Shown here: in pieces, positions 50,271 to 60,832 of the stretch
Numbering within the stretch: position 1 is the first letter of the stretch
Layout: every line of letters starts with the position of its first letter
From: Locusta migratoria
Lineage: Eukaryota > Arthropoda > Insecta > Orthoptera > Acrididae
Assembly (NCBI GenBank): GCA_026315105.1
Contig: CM048746.1
Location: 142,024,730 to 142,088,729, forward strand
Length of the DNA: 64,000 nucleotides
Direction of reading: 5' to 3'
Notes under the pieces: generated by a model
What the model was told of the DNA's origin: nothing
Seen by the model: the letters and a program-made list of their open reading frames with translations, nothing else
Databases searched by the model: none
Position numbers and translations under genes: made by a program

Positions 50271-50813
50271 GTAGAGGTTGTTGTTGTGGTCTTCAGTCCG
50301 AAGACTGGTTTGATGCAGCTCTCCATGCTACTCTATCCTGTGCAAGCGTTTTCATTTCAGAATAACTACTGCAACCTATACATCCTTTTGAACCTGCTTA
50401 CTGTACTGATCGCATAGTCTCCCTCTTACAGTTTTTACTCCCACACTTCCTTCCAGTAATAAATTGGTGATATCTTGATGTCTCAAACTGTGTCCTATTA
50501 ATTGCTCCCTCCTTTTAGTCAAGTTATGCAACAATGTTCTTTTATCCCCAATTCTATTCAGAAACTCTTATCTAAATTTCAGTATTCTTCTGTAACACCA
50601 CATTTCAAAAGCTTCTATTCGGTTCTTGTCTTCACTATTTATCATCCACGTTTCGCTTCCATTCAAGGCTACAGTCCAGACAAATACCTTGAAAAAAGAT
50701 TTTCTAACACTTAAATCTATATTTGATGTGAACAAATTTCTCTTCTTCAGAAATGCATTTCTTGCCATTCCGTGTCTACATTTTCTATCCTCCCTGTTTC
50801 CGCCATCGTACAT
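50271..50813 (-). mobile_element. RTE-like LINE, 3'-terminal fragment (copy C)
   Basis: The 3' end gttgttgttgtggtcttcag is at 50271. Minus-strand translation gives NREDRKCRHGMARNAFLKKR, NLFTSNIDLSVRKSFFKVFV, NGSETWMINSEDKNRIEAFE and MWCYRRILKFR, matching copy A. Similar tgtagaggt and tatagaggt at the two borders suggest a target duplication. Strongly 5'-truncated. Confidence 0.88.
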
Positions 50814-51149
50814 ATAGAGGTATAGCTCATTAATGCACCGCACAGAAAATCCAGTCGGCATATGCCATTTTTTAGCGGGATAGTTCCAACTCTGGAATCA
50901 TCTGACGACGATGAGGTAGTGGAATTTCAGTTAAGGGTTGTGCAAATTGTTTCTGAAATTAAGAAATGTAAAATGTGTTTGGATAAAATTAATACTGCCG
51001 CTCACCCTAGTACATCACGTGCATATGCAGTGGCGGCGCTAGGCGTCGGCGACGTCGGCCACCGCCGACGGCCTCGCGCCTGTGGGGGCCTCGCAAAAAA
51101 TTGTCAAAATTTTAGTTTTTTTGTTTCTTCTTTTTTTGTATTTGATGAT

Positions 51150-51325
51150 TAACGGCGCTTTCCAACTGCTAGGTTATATAGCGACGACCTACATCTAATT
51201 TACACTAGCTTAACCCAATGGACGAACACAACATTCGTACCCAAGGGTGGGATTCGACCCCCGGCAAGAGCGATCTCGCTCACCGTGGTATGATGCCTTA
51301 GTGCGCTCGGCCATTTCCGTATTAG
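51150..51325 (-). mobile_element. tRNA-Leu-like SINE inside the inner hAT element
   Basis: Reverse complement reads aaatggccgagcgcactaagg (A box region) and ccgggggtcgaatcccaccc (B box), followed by a body with gttgtgttcgtccattggg. The body differs from the main family. Boundaries are approximate because no target duplication was found. Confidence 0.6.
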
Positions 51326-51383
51326 TGCAGTAGTGATACAAATTTTAGTTAAATACTTACATAACAATTTCTTCTGTACATTT

Positions 51384-51563
51384 TAGAAGATGATTTGGAA
51401 GAAGTATATCCAAATGTTTATATAACAATCAGAATCATCACTTGTTCCAGTCAGTACAGCTACGGCCGAGAGAAGCTTCACAAAGTTAAAATTAATTAAG
51501 ACTAACTTGAAATGCACAATGATCCAAGAAAGACTATTTGAATTCAGTGAGACGAAAAGGTGA
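51384..51563 (+). pseudogene. hAT transposase dimerisation domain remnant
   Basis: Reads LEEVYPNVYITIRI and then, after a frameshift near 51430, SSLVPVSTATAERSFTKLKL, IKTNLKCTMIQERLFEFSET and a stop at 51561-51563. This is the C-terminal hAT dimerisation motif (YPNxxxAxxILLTIPVSxAxAERSFSKLK). All upstream domains are missing, so the copy must have depended on another transposase. Confidence 0.88.
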
Positions 51564-51772
51564 AAAGTTCCTCTAATTTGTGTTTGTTTATTGTAATTTT
51601 TGTCATTGCAATAATACTCGTACATTATACTAATAGAATTTTGGTATAATGATTATTGATGTATAATTCAGCTCATTTAACATTTTCTTCATTAATGAAA
51701 AAATGAAAGGGGCCTCGCAAAGACGAGTTGGCCGACGCCCAGTTTTCGTCTAGCGCCGCCACTGTGCATATG

Positions 51773-52786
51773 CGTCATGTTTAACCCTTTATCACTAACA
51801 AGCTCTTAACAAATGCCAAAGAAAAATAATCTCTCACCCGCTACCGACACAAAGCGTTACGAACAAGCAGTGGAGCAATTTTCAGGGACATGTTCCAGAT
51901 CCTCCACGCCATCACAAATCTCTGTAAATTCATTATTGGGTCGTTCGATTTTTAACCTATGTTTTACTTTTTTTTAATATGATTTGAAAAATGTACATTC
52001 TTTAGAATAACAAATCGTTTTAAAAATTTTTAACTATTGGTTTTTGCACTCATCAGATTGTAATTGCTAACATCTGTATAGGCTGGAAACATTCCCAGAA
52101 GGATGTGTTGCTGTGCTGAATGGAACTCTTCATTCGTGCATGTAGTCATCAAAAGTCCATAATCTCATCCGACAATAATTAAAAACTTATCTCCCCTTAA
52201 TTCCTCAAAAAGGACAGAAATGCATCCACTTCGTCTATTCTCGTATTGAGTGGATAAACCCAATGCAATCTTCTTCTTCATCTTCATCTTCTTCTTCTTG
52301 TCTTCAAACGTCTGTACAAGACAAGCCACGCTAATAACTGATCGTGTTGCATTTGTAGTCTGGCAACTGCAGACGGAAGGCTGTCACGACACGGCACGGC
52401 ATGCCGTGTAGCTGTCGGGTGGCTGTGAAGAGGCGTGGATCTCGTGTCGGCTCGGCAAGAATGCCGTCTTGTCGGCTGCCGGGTTGATGTGAAGTAAGCC
52501 GACCACCCGCTCACCAGAAGCCAAGTTACAGTTTACGTATAGTACTGGCGCGCAGAGAGATATTTACGATGAGGCAGTGTACATGTCACTGGGTTTGGCT
52601 AAGATCGTCAACTGTCGTCAGATGTCGTGTACGAAGGCGGAGCCTCCTTCTCTACTACAATGTTGTACCACCGTAATTCCCACTTATAGCTATGTTAGAA
52701 TTGTACAAATCAGTTTCAAAAGTATACAAGTGTTACTACGCTAAAAAAGTGAATAATTTAATCATATTTTTCTCAGAAAGTAGGGG
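51773..52786. other. terminal noncoding region of the large hAT element
   Basis: No coding domain recognised. Contains a cttctt-rich run (52268-52302), a GC-rich segment at 52370-52510 with recurring ggctg and gtcgg motifs, and G and C runs just inside the end. As the upstream end of the element on its coding strand, it may hold the promoter. Confidence 0.45.
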
Positions 52787-52875
52787 GGGGGGGGCAACTG
52801 CCCCCCCTGCCCCCCCCCCCCCTAGACGCCGCCACTGACCAACGCCACCCGTGCGTGGGGTTCAGTGGAGCAGGG

Positions 52876-52995
52876 AGTGTTGTATCATTGGATGTCCCCC
52901 TCACACACAAATTAGTATTGTACATATTTTTCATCCGACTTGCAGTTTCCGTGATATTTGAACGTCTTCAGTTAAAACGAACACACGGGTCAAAA
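52876..52995 (-). repeat. dispersed repeat R3, reverse copy
   Basis: Reverse complement resembles 37037-37153 (see there). It sits just outside the right end of the 7.6-kb hAT element. The stretch 52996-53429 that follows is unassigned. Confidence 0.65.
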
Positions 52996-53429
52996 CAATT
53001 AAGAGGATCAGTTAAGATATCTAGGTTCTGAAGTATTGTCATCGGCAGAATGAACTAAAATGATTTGACGTCTTTCTGTCGGTTCTACAGAGTAGATACC
53101 AACAACATTATGTGAACCGAGGTAGCAGTAATACTGCACGTTAAATCCAGAGCTTTCTTGGGTCACGTAGGTCGCAGTCGCAGATGTTAGTAGCAGCGAG
53201 TACACAATACTGCCACTAGATGTCAGGCGCAACGAATTCATGACTAAAGCTCTGTATAGAGAGCTTTAATTCATGACGGGAAAGTAACTGCAGCATACAT
53301 TAGCTATTGAGGGACTTGTTACACACTCTGTATATGTTTGCTCTCATGCGACAATATGTAACGTAGATTTTACGTCAATAAACTTGAACATAAAACATTA
53401 TCGCATGATATGTAGTATGAATACATTAA

Positions 53430-54264
53430 AGGCCAATTCACAATGTCCGTCACGTCGCGTCACCGTCCGTCAGAACATTCCGCAATGTATTTCTAATGGG
53501 CGGCATTCACACTGGCCGTCACCGGACCTATTTTCGTCACGTGAATTACATGTTTCTGTCGACGACTGCACTGTTTATATGCAAATGTGTCTTATTCATT
53601 TTTATTTTGTTGTTAAACTTCGTTTTAGGGGTAAATCTCAAATGTTTCATGACGACTTAAATATTTTAGTCAATTGAGTGTCCCCCTAAAATCAAGGTCG
53701 GATATCTGAAACCAAAAAATCGTTTATGTTACGTAACATTGTAACAGAAAAGACTGAAGCAAACTGTTTATTTGAATAAGATTGTAATTTGATTACGCAT
53801 TTTTCATTAAATAACATTTTAAATGAGAAAGTCAGTTCCATTAGAACAAAATGACAAAAATTCAGTTGTTTACAACGGTATTAACAACGTCAGCGGGTAA
53901 ATCGTAACGAATAAAGTAAACAGGCGCTATTTATGCTCTTATTAGTATGGTTTGATGTTTTCATATGTTTATTTTTTCGCTTGAAAATAGATGTTGATGT
54001 TTTGAAATGTCGCTTCAGTTCCCAGTAAATTGGCCAAAAACATACATTGTAAAGTTTTCTTTGGCTGTCAGTAACATTTAGCGTTGTTGTTCCCTCAGTT
54101 CTAGTACTAAACTATGACTTTCTACATAACAGATTGCCACTCATAACCTCACTCTCAACATCGCGTATTGAGATGGGCGAATTGACGTGACGGACACTGA
54201 TGGACAGTGTGAATACAAATTGATGTGACGTGACAATGATGTGACGGACAGTGTGAATTGGCCT
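53430..54264. mobile_element. non-autonomous DNA transposon with TAA target duplication (PIF/Harbinger-like)
   Basis: The left end aggccaattcacaatgtcc and the reverse complement of the right end (aggccaattcacactgtcc) match, with the similarity continuing through cgtcac. The flanks taa at 53427-53429 and 54265-54267 fit a 3-base TWA duplication, which points to PIF/Harbinger, but a 3-base match is weak evidence. Both ends carry further copies of ttcaca.tg.cc.tca. No transposase domain was found in the 835 bases. Confidence 0.75.
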
Positions 54265-54281
54265 TAAAGAGGGGTACCGTA

Positions 54282-54534
54282 CTATTTGGCCACGATAACT
54301 TGACGATTCGCGCGGTGGTTGCTGGGAGCTTCTCTTGCACGAACGGAAGGCAGCATCGGCTGCTTGTTGCAATGCTGGAACCGTTACCCTAACTATGTGT
54401 ACATTAATTCTTCGCGTCAAGGACCATTGTAAGGTTGGCAGCTCATGTAAATAAAAGAATAGCTTTCAACTGGTGTCGATTTTCACCTCTTGTGGCAGCA
54501 CCAACAAAATCGTATAGTTATCATGGCCAAATAG
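54282..54534. mobile_element. 253-bp TA-flanked MITE
   Basis: The left arm ctatttggccacgataactt and the reverse complement of the right arm (ctatttggccatgataacta) match at 25 of 28 positions including flanks. TA dinucleotides border both sides. Size and TA target suit a Tc1/mariner-type MITE. It lies 17 bases from the preceding element. Confidence 0.72.
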
Positions 54535-54536
54535 TA

Positions 54537-55800
54537 TGTATAAGATGTTGTGGTGGTGTAACGAGTTGATGAACAACCAAGAAAGAACTGAAACAACGAC
54601 CACAAAACACAAATCTACTTGAAAAATAAATAAATAAAAAGTAAAAAAAAAAGTTGAGGCATGGTTTGCCAAGTGACAGGTCCTGTGTTCAAACCTGTAA
54701 GATGTATATTTATTTTACTTATTTTCATGTCAATGCTACTTTTTTCTGTCATCTGAAAATCATAACGAAATGTGAATAATTTCCTAATGAAAATGATATT
54801 TTGTGGATTGTGTGAAACTATTCGATACAGTCACATAATGACACCAATAATAGCTACTGGAGAGAATTTCACAGTTTTTAGTGATGTGAATGCTGAAACG
54901 AAATATTCTTGCAGCTTAAAACGAGATTAATTTGCCAGGAAGTTTCATTAATAACACCAGTAGCTATAATTCGTAAATGATTTGTCCACAGAAGGCATTA
55001 TTAGGCATTAGCCTCACACAGAGGAGATATAAAATACCCGGAAAATGCATGTATAGTTGACCTGAGTTTTCTGCAGATTCTATACAGCCTTTGGAATTCT
55101 TAGATCCAGCTTTCCCAAACTGTTACGATTAGTAAGGTATGTGGAGAAAGCTCTGCTGATCAACTGCATGCGCATTTATATGGAGTATTTGGTATCTCCT
55201 CTGTTTTCTGCTAATGCATAGAAATATCGTCTTTGTTCTTTCTTTCCGAAGAGAAACAAGTATGTACGAATTTCACCATCATTGATGAAGATTCCTGGTA
55301 GATAAATCTCATTTCATTGTTCAATGAAATTTCGTTTCAGCATGTAGGCTACTCAGCTGAATTGTTTAGATTCACATCTGTTCATTGTAATATCCGGTTC
55401 ACAGAAAATATAGTACTGAAATAAAAGTAAGTGAAGCTGCCAAAATACAGTTTTGCACACGGTACCGATTCATTGCAAATAAACTCTCGTCGTTTAGCCA
55501 CCAGTACAAGCCATTGTTTTGAAATGATATATATATCTTCATAAGTTGATTGTAACAGCCGACAACAGCACACTTATTTTCATGTTGCTTAAAGAAAAAC
55601 TCCTTGCGCCCGACTGGCAGCACTATGTACCATACTTCGCTAGTCTGCTCTCTGGACTGCGACCGTCACGACCCTAGGAAGCTCAGGATTTAACGTCCAG
55701 TGTAGTAATAACAGAAAGTTGCTGCAGAGAGGGTTGGTGCTGACTTGTGTTACAAAACGAATTACACAAGCAGTTGGGTTCAGATAGTGTTGTGAGAGCA
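54537..55800. other. unassigned stretch
   Basis: No gene recognised. A tRNA B-box-like segment (cctgtgttcaaacctg) at about 54681-54697 has no convincing A box. Confidence 0.45.
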
Positions 55801-55809
55801 AGTTGTGCA

Positions 55810-56805
55810 ATGAAAAACAACGTGAATTATCAGAAGCTAAGGCATGGAGTGCCATGTGAAGGCTGGAAGCGGGACAGACACAGGAGGGACATTGCTGCAG
55901 GTATTCAGAGACCTAAGGTGTAATTTCTAGACCCTGGTCGCGATTTCAAGCAGGAACCGTTAAAACAATGCAAAGCCAAGGTCGCCCATGGGTAACATCA
56001 GCAAGAGATGACCGTTATCTCAGGTTAATAGCCCGTTGAGACAGGAGGCTCAATGCAACTCGGCAATTCACCCTCCAAGCAGCAACAGGACACATACCAT
56101 CAACACAGGCAGTCCGAAATCGCCTTCGGAAAGGTGGTCTCTACGCTTGAAGGCCTATGGAGTGTGTTTCCTTACAACTAATACACCGTTTAACCCACAG
56201 AAACTGGGTGGAGGAACATCAGGACTGGAGTCGTAATTATGGAGCCGGATTCTGTTCACAGATAGTCAAGATTCTTCAGCCAGACAATCGTCGTTCCCTC
56301 ATCTGGAAATAATGTGGAACTCGGAACAATCTTGCTTATGTGCAGGAAACATCACCATCGTGGTGGTGGACGAATGGTGTGGGCAGGAGTCAGTATTGGT
56401 GGACATACGGAACTCTATGTCGTTCAAAATGGCACTTTGACTGCTCAGTGGGATAGAGGCGAGATCCTTCGACCTTTTGTTGTTCCCTTCTATGGTGCCA
56501 CAGGAGATAAGTTCTTTTTGGTGGACGATAACGCTTGTCCGCACAGAGCTGCACTGGTGAACAACATGCTTGACGCCGAGGGAGTTGAACAAATGGAGTG
56601 GCCAACTCGTGGACCGGAGTTAAACCTTATTGAGCATGTTTGGGATGCACTTGGCACGCGCGCTGCAGTCAGACCAGCAACTCACAACACTTGTGGAGCT
56701 GGATATTCCACTCATGGAAGAATGGACAAATGTCTCTCAAGAGCTGATTGATAACCTCTTACTGTCCATGCCACGTAGGTTTGAAACTGTATGGGCTATC
56801 TGAGG
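55810..56805 (+). pseudogene. Tc1-like (DD34E) transposase, frameshifted
   Basis: Pieces in order: QGRPWVTSARDDRYLRLIAR near 55978 (basic linker after the helix-turn-helix), RLNATRQFTLQAATGHIPST and QAVRNRLRKGGLYA to about 56150, NWVEEHQDWSRNY near 56200, then GGGRMVWAGVSIGGHTELYV, DKFFLVDDNACPHRAALVNN with the second catalytic Asp, and a LNLIEHVWDAL block (56620-56660) with the catalytic Glu. The end PRRFETVW is near 56790. Stops and shifts occur near 56040, 56220 and 56310. Terminal repeats were not identified, so the transposon limits are unknown. Confidence 0.88.
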
Positions 56806-57945
56806 TGATCACACACCAAATGAGATGGCAACGAGAATGATTTTTTCACTACTATGTTAACCTCACGATGCCTCACTCTAAGTAAACGCCACGTAGTAAA
56901 CCTCACGTAAAGAGTTGAGACAGCAAAGTATCGTACTGTATCACATTTTACAATTTGTAGTGATCCAGAATATATTTTAGAAGTCACTACTGGCATTTCC
57001 AGCATTAGCGATACCATACATGGTGAGATTCTTTTGTATTTTATATGAAATTTAATATAGGTATCAAGTATGGTTTTCGAATATATTTCTGTAAAAAAAA
57101 AAAAAAAGAAAGAAAGAAAAAAAAATGTTTACTTTTGTATCATGAGTGAAATGCAGCAATTTAGCTGCGAAGGGCGACTTCGTAGCTGTCGGTAATTGTC
57201 AACGCAACCAGACTATACTGCATCCTGGTCAGCAGCTTCTAGTTGGAAGAAGACACCTGGAGCACCGAATTTCTGCCATGGTAAAATTATTATTTTGACA
57301 ATTAACAAATAAATATGTATTCTGTTTCGTAAAAAGGAATTTAGTTCTGAACTTACCTTTGAAATGTTAACATGTGTACAAGAAATGTGTATTCTGTGTT
57401 CATACACGTTAAAAAGCAAAAAAAATTATGAAAGTTTTTAATGAAAAATCTGCCAGTTCAGTATATTAATTTACCAAGACATTAAAGAAGTTCATAGTGG
57501 GAAATTTTTACTCTAAAGTGAAATATGATTCAACATTGAGTGATGGAAAATATGTGATAGGATCTTTGATGGTAAATTATTCAGCTGTTGAAGGTGAAAC
57601 TCTTAGAATAAATTTTTTGGTGGGCTTTTGTTTATATGGTTGATTACAATGCATAATTTAACTTCAGACTTGTCTTCTTTTAAATTGGCATGTTAATTCG
57701 GTTCAATGGTGCCAGGATTTTATGAGTGATTTAACGGCCCTGATATAGATCTACCATTTTTCTGGTTTTGTGGAAAATTTGAAACCTGCAAAAGATTGTG
57801 TTATCATGTGAACGATATCATAGACATGTTGTCAAATGAACTTAGGTAGTAAATATAAAGTAAATATTCAGCAGGAAAGGACAGTCTTAATTTTGTTTCT
57901 AAATTGACAAACTGATTAACATTACGTTCCAGGGGCAGAGGTAAC
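56806..57945. other. unassigned AT-rich stretch
   Basis: No gene recognised. An A-rich run with gaaagaaag units lies at 57093-57125. Confidence 0.5.
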
Positions 57946-57949
57946 AATT

Positions 57950-60101
57950 ATTAGTGGAGTGCAACGACGCAAAGGGGTTAGAAGAGGGCGAACTGTATCT
58001 AACAGCAAGAAAGAGTAATGACCCAGAAACAGTCAAATATTATAAAAACTAATGGGCTACATTAAGAAAAGTTATTAAAAGTCCAGAAGCATATGCATCA
58101 TGCCTGAGATTAGTACCTCTGATACCAAAATTAAAACAATTTGGGGTATTATTATCAGGGAGACAGGGCAACCAAGAGCACACGTAGACAACATTACCAT
58201 CAAAGTGAATGAAAAGTTTACAACTAACAAGCCAGAAGTTCAAAACATTTTAAGAATTATTTTTTAAATGTTGTGGAGAAAATAGGATCTAAATGTTCAT
58301 TAGAAGAAGCTAGGCAGATAATGGAACACGCCATACCTGCACAACTTGATACAATAGAAATTCCACACACCTCTCCTTCTAATATTAAGAAAATAATAAA
58401 CTTTCTCAATAGCAAAAACTCACATGGAATTGATGGTATTTCCAGCAGGGTAATAAAAGCTTTTCCTCAAGAAATAAGTAGGATTCTTAGCCACATATGT
58501 AATAGTTCTCTGAAGCAAGGTGTTTTTCCTGATAGACTGAAATATGCTATTGTTAAATCACTGCACAAAAAGAGGATACGTCTGATGTCAACAACTACTA
58601 CCCAGTCTCACTTATGAAGGCCTTATCGAAAATTCCTGTGAAAGTAATGTATTCTAGAGTAGTTTCACACTTAGGTAAAAATAAAGTTCTAACAAAATGT
58701 CAGTTTGGTTTTTAGAAAGGCTCTTCAACAGAAGATGCTATATATACTTTCACCAATGAAATATTAAACGCTCTGAATAACTGGACATTATCTGTTGGGA
58801 TTTTTTGTGATCTCTCCAAGGCTTTTGAGTGTGTAAATCATGAAATTTTTCTAGATAAATTATTGTTATATGAATGGGACAGTGTACAAATAGTTTAAAT
58901 CATACCTAACAGGAAGAGTGCAGAAAGTTGACGTAAGTAGTTCACATAATATGCAAAAAACAGCTGATTCCCCAAACTGGGGAACAATAAAAAATGGGGT
59001 GCAACAAGGTTTGGTCTTGGGCCCTTTGCTGTTCTTGATACACATTAATGACTTGCCATTCTATATTCATGAAGAAACAGAGCTAGTTCTTTTTGCTGTT
59101 GATACATAACTAGTTATGACGTATGACACACATGAACTAACTGAAGAAATTGTAAACGTTGTCTTTCAGAAAATCATTAAGTGGTTCTCAGCAAATGGAA
59201 TATTATTAAATTTTGATAAAACACAGTAATAACAGTTCCGTACAGTAAATGGAATGACACCATTAATAAAGATGGACTTTGATCAGAAATCTGTAGCAAA
59301 AGTAGAATATTCAAAATTTTCAGATGTACGCATTGATGAGCGGTTGAACTGGAAAAAAACAAATTGAAGACCTGCTGAAACGTTTGGGTTTAGCTACTTA
59401 TGCTATTAGGGTAATTACAAATTTTGATGATATATATCTCAGTAAATTAGCATACTATACCTATTTTCACTCTCTGCTTTCGTATGCTATCATTTTCTGG
59501 GGTAATTCATCATTGAGTAAAAAAGTATTCATTGCAGAAAAGCGTGTAATCAGAATAACTACTGGAGCCCATCCAAGATCATCCTGCAGACACTTATTTG
59601 AAGCGCTAGGGATTTTAACAGTAGCATCACAGCATATATATTCACTTATGAAATTTGTTATCATCAATCCCAATGAATTCAAAAGCAATAGCAGTGTACA
59701 TAACTACATCACTAGGAGAAAGAATGATCTTCACTATTCAAAGTTAAATCTAGCTTTTGCACAGAAAGGGGTGAATTATGCTGCAAAAAAAGTCTTTGGT
59801 CACCCTATCAAACAGCATCAAAAGACTGAGAGACAGCCAACTAGCATTTAAAAATAAATTAAAAGCATTTCTGAATGGCAACTCCTTATACACTATAGAT
59901 GAATTTTTAGATATAAATTAGCAAATCTGAAAAAATATAAATAAATAAAAATTAAAATTAATAAATCAATAAATTGTGTCATGTAACATTTAGTACAAAA
60001 TAATAATTTTTAAAAACACCTTTCATTAACCTGATACATTCCACATCATTACGAAGTTTTGTATTCATGATCGATGGAACAAGTACTAATGTAATCTAAT
60101 C
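57950..60101 (+). mobile_element. 5'-truncated LINE (Jockey/CR1-like), about 2.1 kb
   Basis: Begins within the linker before the reverse transcriptase and runs to a 3' end with AT-rich noncoding sequence and aatctaatct at 60093-60101, a short repeated tail like those of related LINEs. The coding part is the broken reverse transcriptase listed next. Confidence 0.85.
57975..59851 (+). pseudogene. LINE reverse transcriptase, broken, catalytic Asp lost
   Basis: Pieces: SNDPETVKYYKN and RKVIKSPEAYASCLRLV (linker); NVVEKIGSKCSLEE near 58270; LNSKNSHGIDGISSRVIKAF and LKQGVFPDRLKYAIVKSLHK (fingers); ALSKIPVKVMYSRVVSHL; IFCDLSKAFECVNHEIF, in which the usual D of the first catalytic block is kept in CDLSKAFE; NGVQQGLVLGPLLFLIHIND (59000); LFAVDT near 59095, where the catalytic A-D-D motif reads A-V-D; then thumb and C-terminal sequence FHSLLSYAIIFWGNSSLSKK and RVIRITTGAHPRSSCRHLFE to 59851. 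Several stops and shifts are present. Confidence 0.88.
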
Positions 60102-60745
60102 TGCCCTTAACTCTACAGAAGTGAAGCCGTTGTCGCCATATTGTGGAGCGAATAATTTTGTGTTAATAAACCGCACTTCAACTATCTGGAAGTTCTGTGT
60201 TTGTTCACTATATCAAATATGTACCAGAAATGATAATTATTTAAATGTATAAAAGTTAATAGGACAAGAACCACACAGTGAGTTAATCTGAATCATATTT
60301 TGTTGACCCACAAGATGGCGGACTGTATTCAATCGACATATAAGCTTTTCATCGCAGCACTGTCACCCCTTATTTTAACCTCCTTGCAAGGAGGAGGAGT
60401 TCTTATATCCCAAGCAAAAATTTCTTTACCTCCAATGGACAACGACCTGGAAAGTGACGTCAAAACGACAGTACACATTAGCGGCGGAAAAATACCACTT
60501 CCGTTTTGGACCAGAGACTATACACAGCAAGGATAGAATCTTTGGCATGATGTGACAGGCGCCATTTTAAATTGAGCTTATACAGAAATTGTGAACTTTA
60601 AAAATGAAGAATGCAATTGTGATGCCTTTAAGTTCAATCACGAAAACGCTTACCTTATAAATAAATAGTGGTTTGTAGCAAATTAACAACGTAACTTTTC
60701 AAGTGTAGGTATACATAATCCTGAGCTTCTTTTAGCTCATGTCAT
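60102..60745. other. unassigned stretch with one arm of a possible inverted repeat
   Basis: Contains a segment (about 60310-60530) with acgtcaaaacgaca and ttagcggcggaaaaatacca that resembles the reverse complement of about 62005-62085. No credible gene. Confidence 0.4.
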
Positions 60746-60746
60746 T

Positions 60747-60822
60747 GTAGCGTAATGGATAGCGTTTTAGATTTGCAAAGTGTATTATGTATAGGTGTAT
60801 GTTCGAATCGTATCGTCCCCCA
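60747..60822 (+). repeat. tRNA-like sequence (Arg-like), probable pseudogene or SINE head
   Basis: tgtagcgtaatggatagcg fits a tRNA A box and D arm, and atgttcgaatcgtat a B box and T loop, followed by a run of T (60823-60832) like a polymerase III terminator. The anticodon stem and acceptor stem do not pair well by eye, so a working tRNA is unlikely. Confidence 0.45.
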
Positions 60823-60832
60823 ATTTTTTTTT

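Larger units (their letters stand above)
51028..51764 (+). mobile_element. second hAT element nested in the first
   Basis: Ends cagtggcggcgctagg and, in reverse complement, cagtggcggcgctaga. The flanks tgcatatg at 51020-51027 and 51765-51772 are identical, an 8-base target duplication. The 737-base interior encodes only the last part of a transposase and carries a SINE. Its ends resemble those of the surrounding hAT element, so the two families are probably related. Confidence 0.95.
45271..52837 (-). mobile_element. 7.6-kb hAT element with nested insertions
   Basis: The left end cagtggcggcgattgg and the reverse complement of the right end (cagtggcggcgtctag) match, and the flanks accaacgc at 45263-45270 and 52838-52845 are an exact 8-base target duplication. 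Both ends are followed by G/C homopolymer runs. The minus-strand interior holds a broken ZMYM-like hAT transposase. Inserted within it are SINEs at 45801-45998 and 49775-49972, an RTE fragment at 50271-50813 and a second hAT element at 51028-51764. Without these the element would be about 5.9 kb. Confidence 0.93.

Noticed and set aside
60747..60822. Functional tRNA-Arg gene
   Set aside because: Internal promoter boxes and a T run are visible, but stem pairing is poor by eye. A covariance-model scan would decide.
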